From: Frateuria soli
GTDB lineage: Bacteria; Pseudomonadota; Gammaproteobacteria; Xanthomonadales; Rhodanobacteraceae
Direction of reading: 5' to 3'
Assembly (NCBI RefSeq): GCF_021117385.1
Contig: NZ_CP088252.1
Coordinates: forward strand, 3,424,521-3,488,520
DNA length: 64,000 bases
Shown here: piece after piece, positions 62,505 to 64,000 of the stretch
How positions within the stretch are numbered: position 1 is the stretch's first letter
Layout of the letters: the number at the start of each line of letters is the position of its first letter
Notes under the pieces: generated by a model
The model's database searches: none
The model's input: the letters and a program-made list of their open reading frames with translations, nothing else
What the model was told of the DNA's origin: nothing
Translations under genes and position numbers: made by a program

Positions 62505-63941
62505 ATGTTGCTGACCGCCCACCCCCTCTCCCGCCCGCACCCGGAAAGCGCCTTCCTGTCGCGCTACGCCGCACTGCTGGACATCCTGCTGCGCGTGGGC
62601 GACATCGCCATCGTGGTGGGCACCGCCGTGCTGTGCCACCGGTTGCGGCTGGGCGAGTGGGCCATGGCCGCGCCGTACCCGGTGGCGGTGCTGGTGGCCG
62701 TGCTGCTGGTGCTGATCGTGTTCCCGATGTGCGGCATCTACCGCAGCTGGCGCGGCGAGAGCCTGGCATCGGAATCCCTGCGCCTGGCCGCCGCATGGCT
62801 CGGCGTGATCGTGCTGCTCACCGTGCTCAACGCCGCAGTGAAATACGCCGACGACTTCTCGCGCCTGTGGGCCGCCGGCTGGATCGCCGGCACCCCGCTG
62901 CTGCTGTGCCTGCACCGCTGGACCGCGCGCTACGCCATCGGCCGCCTGCGCGCGCTGGGCCTGGACACCCGCAGCGTGGTGCTGGTCGGCAGCACCCCGG
63001 CCGGCAAGCGCATCCTGGAGGCGACCCGCAAGAGCCCGTGGATGGGCCTCAACGTCGAGGGCTACGTCACCACGCCCTACGACCACGAACCCGACCTCGC
63101 GCTGCCGTGCGTGGGCGACCTCGACCACTTTCTCGCCCGGCTGCGCGACCACGCCCCCGACCAGATCTGGGTCGCGCTGCCGATGCGCGCCGAGGCGCTG
63201 ATCGCGCGCCTGATGGAAGCGACCGCCGACATCCCTACCACCGTGCGGCTGGTGCCGGACATGTTCGGCTACGAACTGATCAACCACCATGCCGGCAACG
63301 TCGCCGGCGTGCCGGTGATCACCCTGCGCGGCAGCCGCGTCGTTGGTCATGCGCGGGTGATCAAGGCGGTCGAGGATCGCGTGCTCGCGGCGCTGTTTCT
63401 GCTGCTGCTCGCCCCGCTGATGCTGCTCATCGCGGTGGCCGTCAAATTTAGCTCGCCCGGTCCGATCATTTATCGACAAGAGCGCCACGGCCTCGGCGGC
63501 AAGGAAATCGAGGTGTGGAAGTTCCGCTCGATGCGCGTGCATCAGGAAGACGAGGGCAAGATCACCCAGGCCACCAGGGATGACGCGCGCGTCACCGCCG
63601 TCGGCCGCTTCCTGCGCCGCTCCAGCCTCGACGAGCTCCCGCAGTTCATCAACGTCCTGCAGGGCCGCATGTCGATCGTCGGCCCGCGCCCACACGCGCT
63701 CGCGCACAACCGCCAGTACAGCGAACAACTGCGCGGGTACATGCAGCGCCACGGCACCAAGCCGGGCATCACCGGCCTAGCGCAAGTCAGGGGTTTTCGA
63801 GGCGAGACCAATACGTTGGATAAGATGGCCAGTCGCGTTGAGCTGGACATTCTCTATATCAACAGGTGGACCCCGTGGTTGGATCTAAAAATCATTTTGC
63901 TAACGCCAGTTGCGTTGCTCAAAAGCACCAACGCCTATTAG
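62505..63941 (+). CDS. Undecaprenyl-phosphate sugar-1-P transferase (WbaP/WcaJ/GumD type)
   Basis: 478-residue polyprenyl glycosylphosphotransferase that starts exopolysaccharide repeat units by transferring sugar-1-phosphate, probably glucose, to undecaprenyl phosphate. Four N-terminal helices (residues about 20-150), a central nucleotide-binding-like region with VLVGSTPAGKRILEA, a fifth helix near 290-315 and the catalytic domain (SSPGPIIYRQERHGLGG, VWKFRSMRV, RRSSLDELPQFINVL, MSIVGPRPHA). The ATG at 62505 has AAGGAAG 4 bp upstream. The last about 50 codons are clearly richer in A+T than the rest. Confidence 0.93.
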   Translation: MLLTAHPLSRPHPESAFLSRYAALLDILLRVGDIAIVVGTAVLCHRLRLGEWAMAAPYPVAVLVAVLLVLIVFPMCGIYRSWRGESLASESLRLAAAWLGVIVLLTVLNAAVKYADDFSRLWAAGWIAGTPLLLCLHRWTARYAIGRLRALGLDTRSVVLVGSTPAGKRILEATRKSPWMGLNVEGYVTTPYDHEPDLALPCVGDLDHFLARLRDHAPDQIWVALPMRAEALIARLMEATADIPTTVRLVPDMFGYELINHHAGNVAGVPVITLRGSRVVGHARVIKAVEDRVLAALFLLLLAPLMLLIAVAVKFSSPGPIIYRQERHGLGGKEIEVWKFRSMRVHQEDEGKITQATRDDARVTAVGRFLRRSSLDELPQFINVLQGRMSIVGPRPHALAHNRQYSEQLRGYMQRHGTKPGITGLAQVRGFRGETNTLDKMASRVELDILYINRWTPWLDLKIILLTPVALLKSTNAY

Positions 63942-64000
63942 CACCTACGCTCTAAGCCACAAAAGCTCACTTATGGAAGGCGCGGTGGCTAACGCGGGTG
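63942..64000. other. AT-richer right edge, no gene seen
   Basis: The 59 bases after the wbaP stop are less G+C-rich than the rest of the window and contain AAAAGCTCACTTATGG, only faintly like a REP. I cannot assign a feature. Confidence 0.3.

Overview
The window is about two-thirds G+C and densely packed. It reads as a chromosomal segment of a gammaproteobacterium of the Lysobacterales (Xanthomonadales), most likely close to Rhodanobacter, Dyella or Luteibacter. The main pointers are a xanthomonadin-type (aryl polyene) gene block with a XanB2-like chorismatase, a B12-riboswitch-controlled nrdAB locus, a GumD/WbaP-type exopolysaccharide starter gene, and very abundant GTAG-type REP sequences with their RAYT transposase. 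The genus is an inference, since no rRNA marker is present.

Region 1 (1-5.2 kb) is housekeeping: the end of the ATP synthase operon (atpD partial, atpC, terminator), a TonB-like lipoprotein, a DUF748 envelope protein and glmU. Region 2 (5.4-12.9 kb) is half of an aryl polyene/xanthomonadin pathway: a chorismatase facing away from a tightly overlapping run of acyl carrier protein, membrane protein, two hot-dog dehydratases, acyltransferase, LolA-like protein, MMPL exporter and ketoreductase. No ketosynthase is present in the window. Region 3 (13-16.9 kb) holds a BlaI/M56 sensor pair with two clear BlaI operators, a SnoaL-like secreted protein and an AraC regulator. Region 4 (17-21.4 kb) is class Ia ribonucleotide reductase, nrdA-small ORF-nrdB, behind a sigma70 promoter, a likely NrdR box and a cobalamin riboswitch. 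Region 5 (21.4-29.3 kb) has two hemerythrin-like proteins, one translationally coupled to a c-di-GMP phosphodiesterase, then an SDR, zapE, a hydrolase, acpH and a cytochrome c5. Region 6 (29.5-37.9 kb) is an mdtABC-type RND efflux operon. Region 7 (38-50.4 kb) is mixed metabolism and maintenance (Tat phosphatase, Lrp, EamA, GST, FmdE-like and DUF2249 proteins, ubiE, ttcA, an aminotransferase, rdgC, a YgjP-type protease) plus the RAYT gene. Region 8 (50.7-64 kb) is an envelope polysaccharide locus: a gfcABCD/wza-like block facing an etp/wzc-like block, an MFS/AraC pair, and a WbaP/GumD glycosyltransferase that runs into AT-richer DNA at the right edge.

The feature that stands out most is the REP system. 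About fifty copies of GTAGGAGCCCACTYGTGGGC lie between 28.0 and 62.0 kb, and I saw none left of 28 kb. They occur singly, as head-to-head pairs, and as tandem arrays whose periods differ from place to place (58, 63, about 110, about 144 and 172-179 bp). Several array units contain sequence copied from the ends of the flanking genes. In the 58.8-59.6 kb array each duplication joins the start of the downstream MFS gene to the end of the upstream wzc gene, which creates three intact 24-codon hybrid mini-ORFs whose TAG stop lies inside the REP. One RAYT gene (49.9 kb), itself flanked by REPs, is the likely enzyme.

No tRNA, rRNA, CRISPR array, prophage or classical insertion sequence was recognised.
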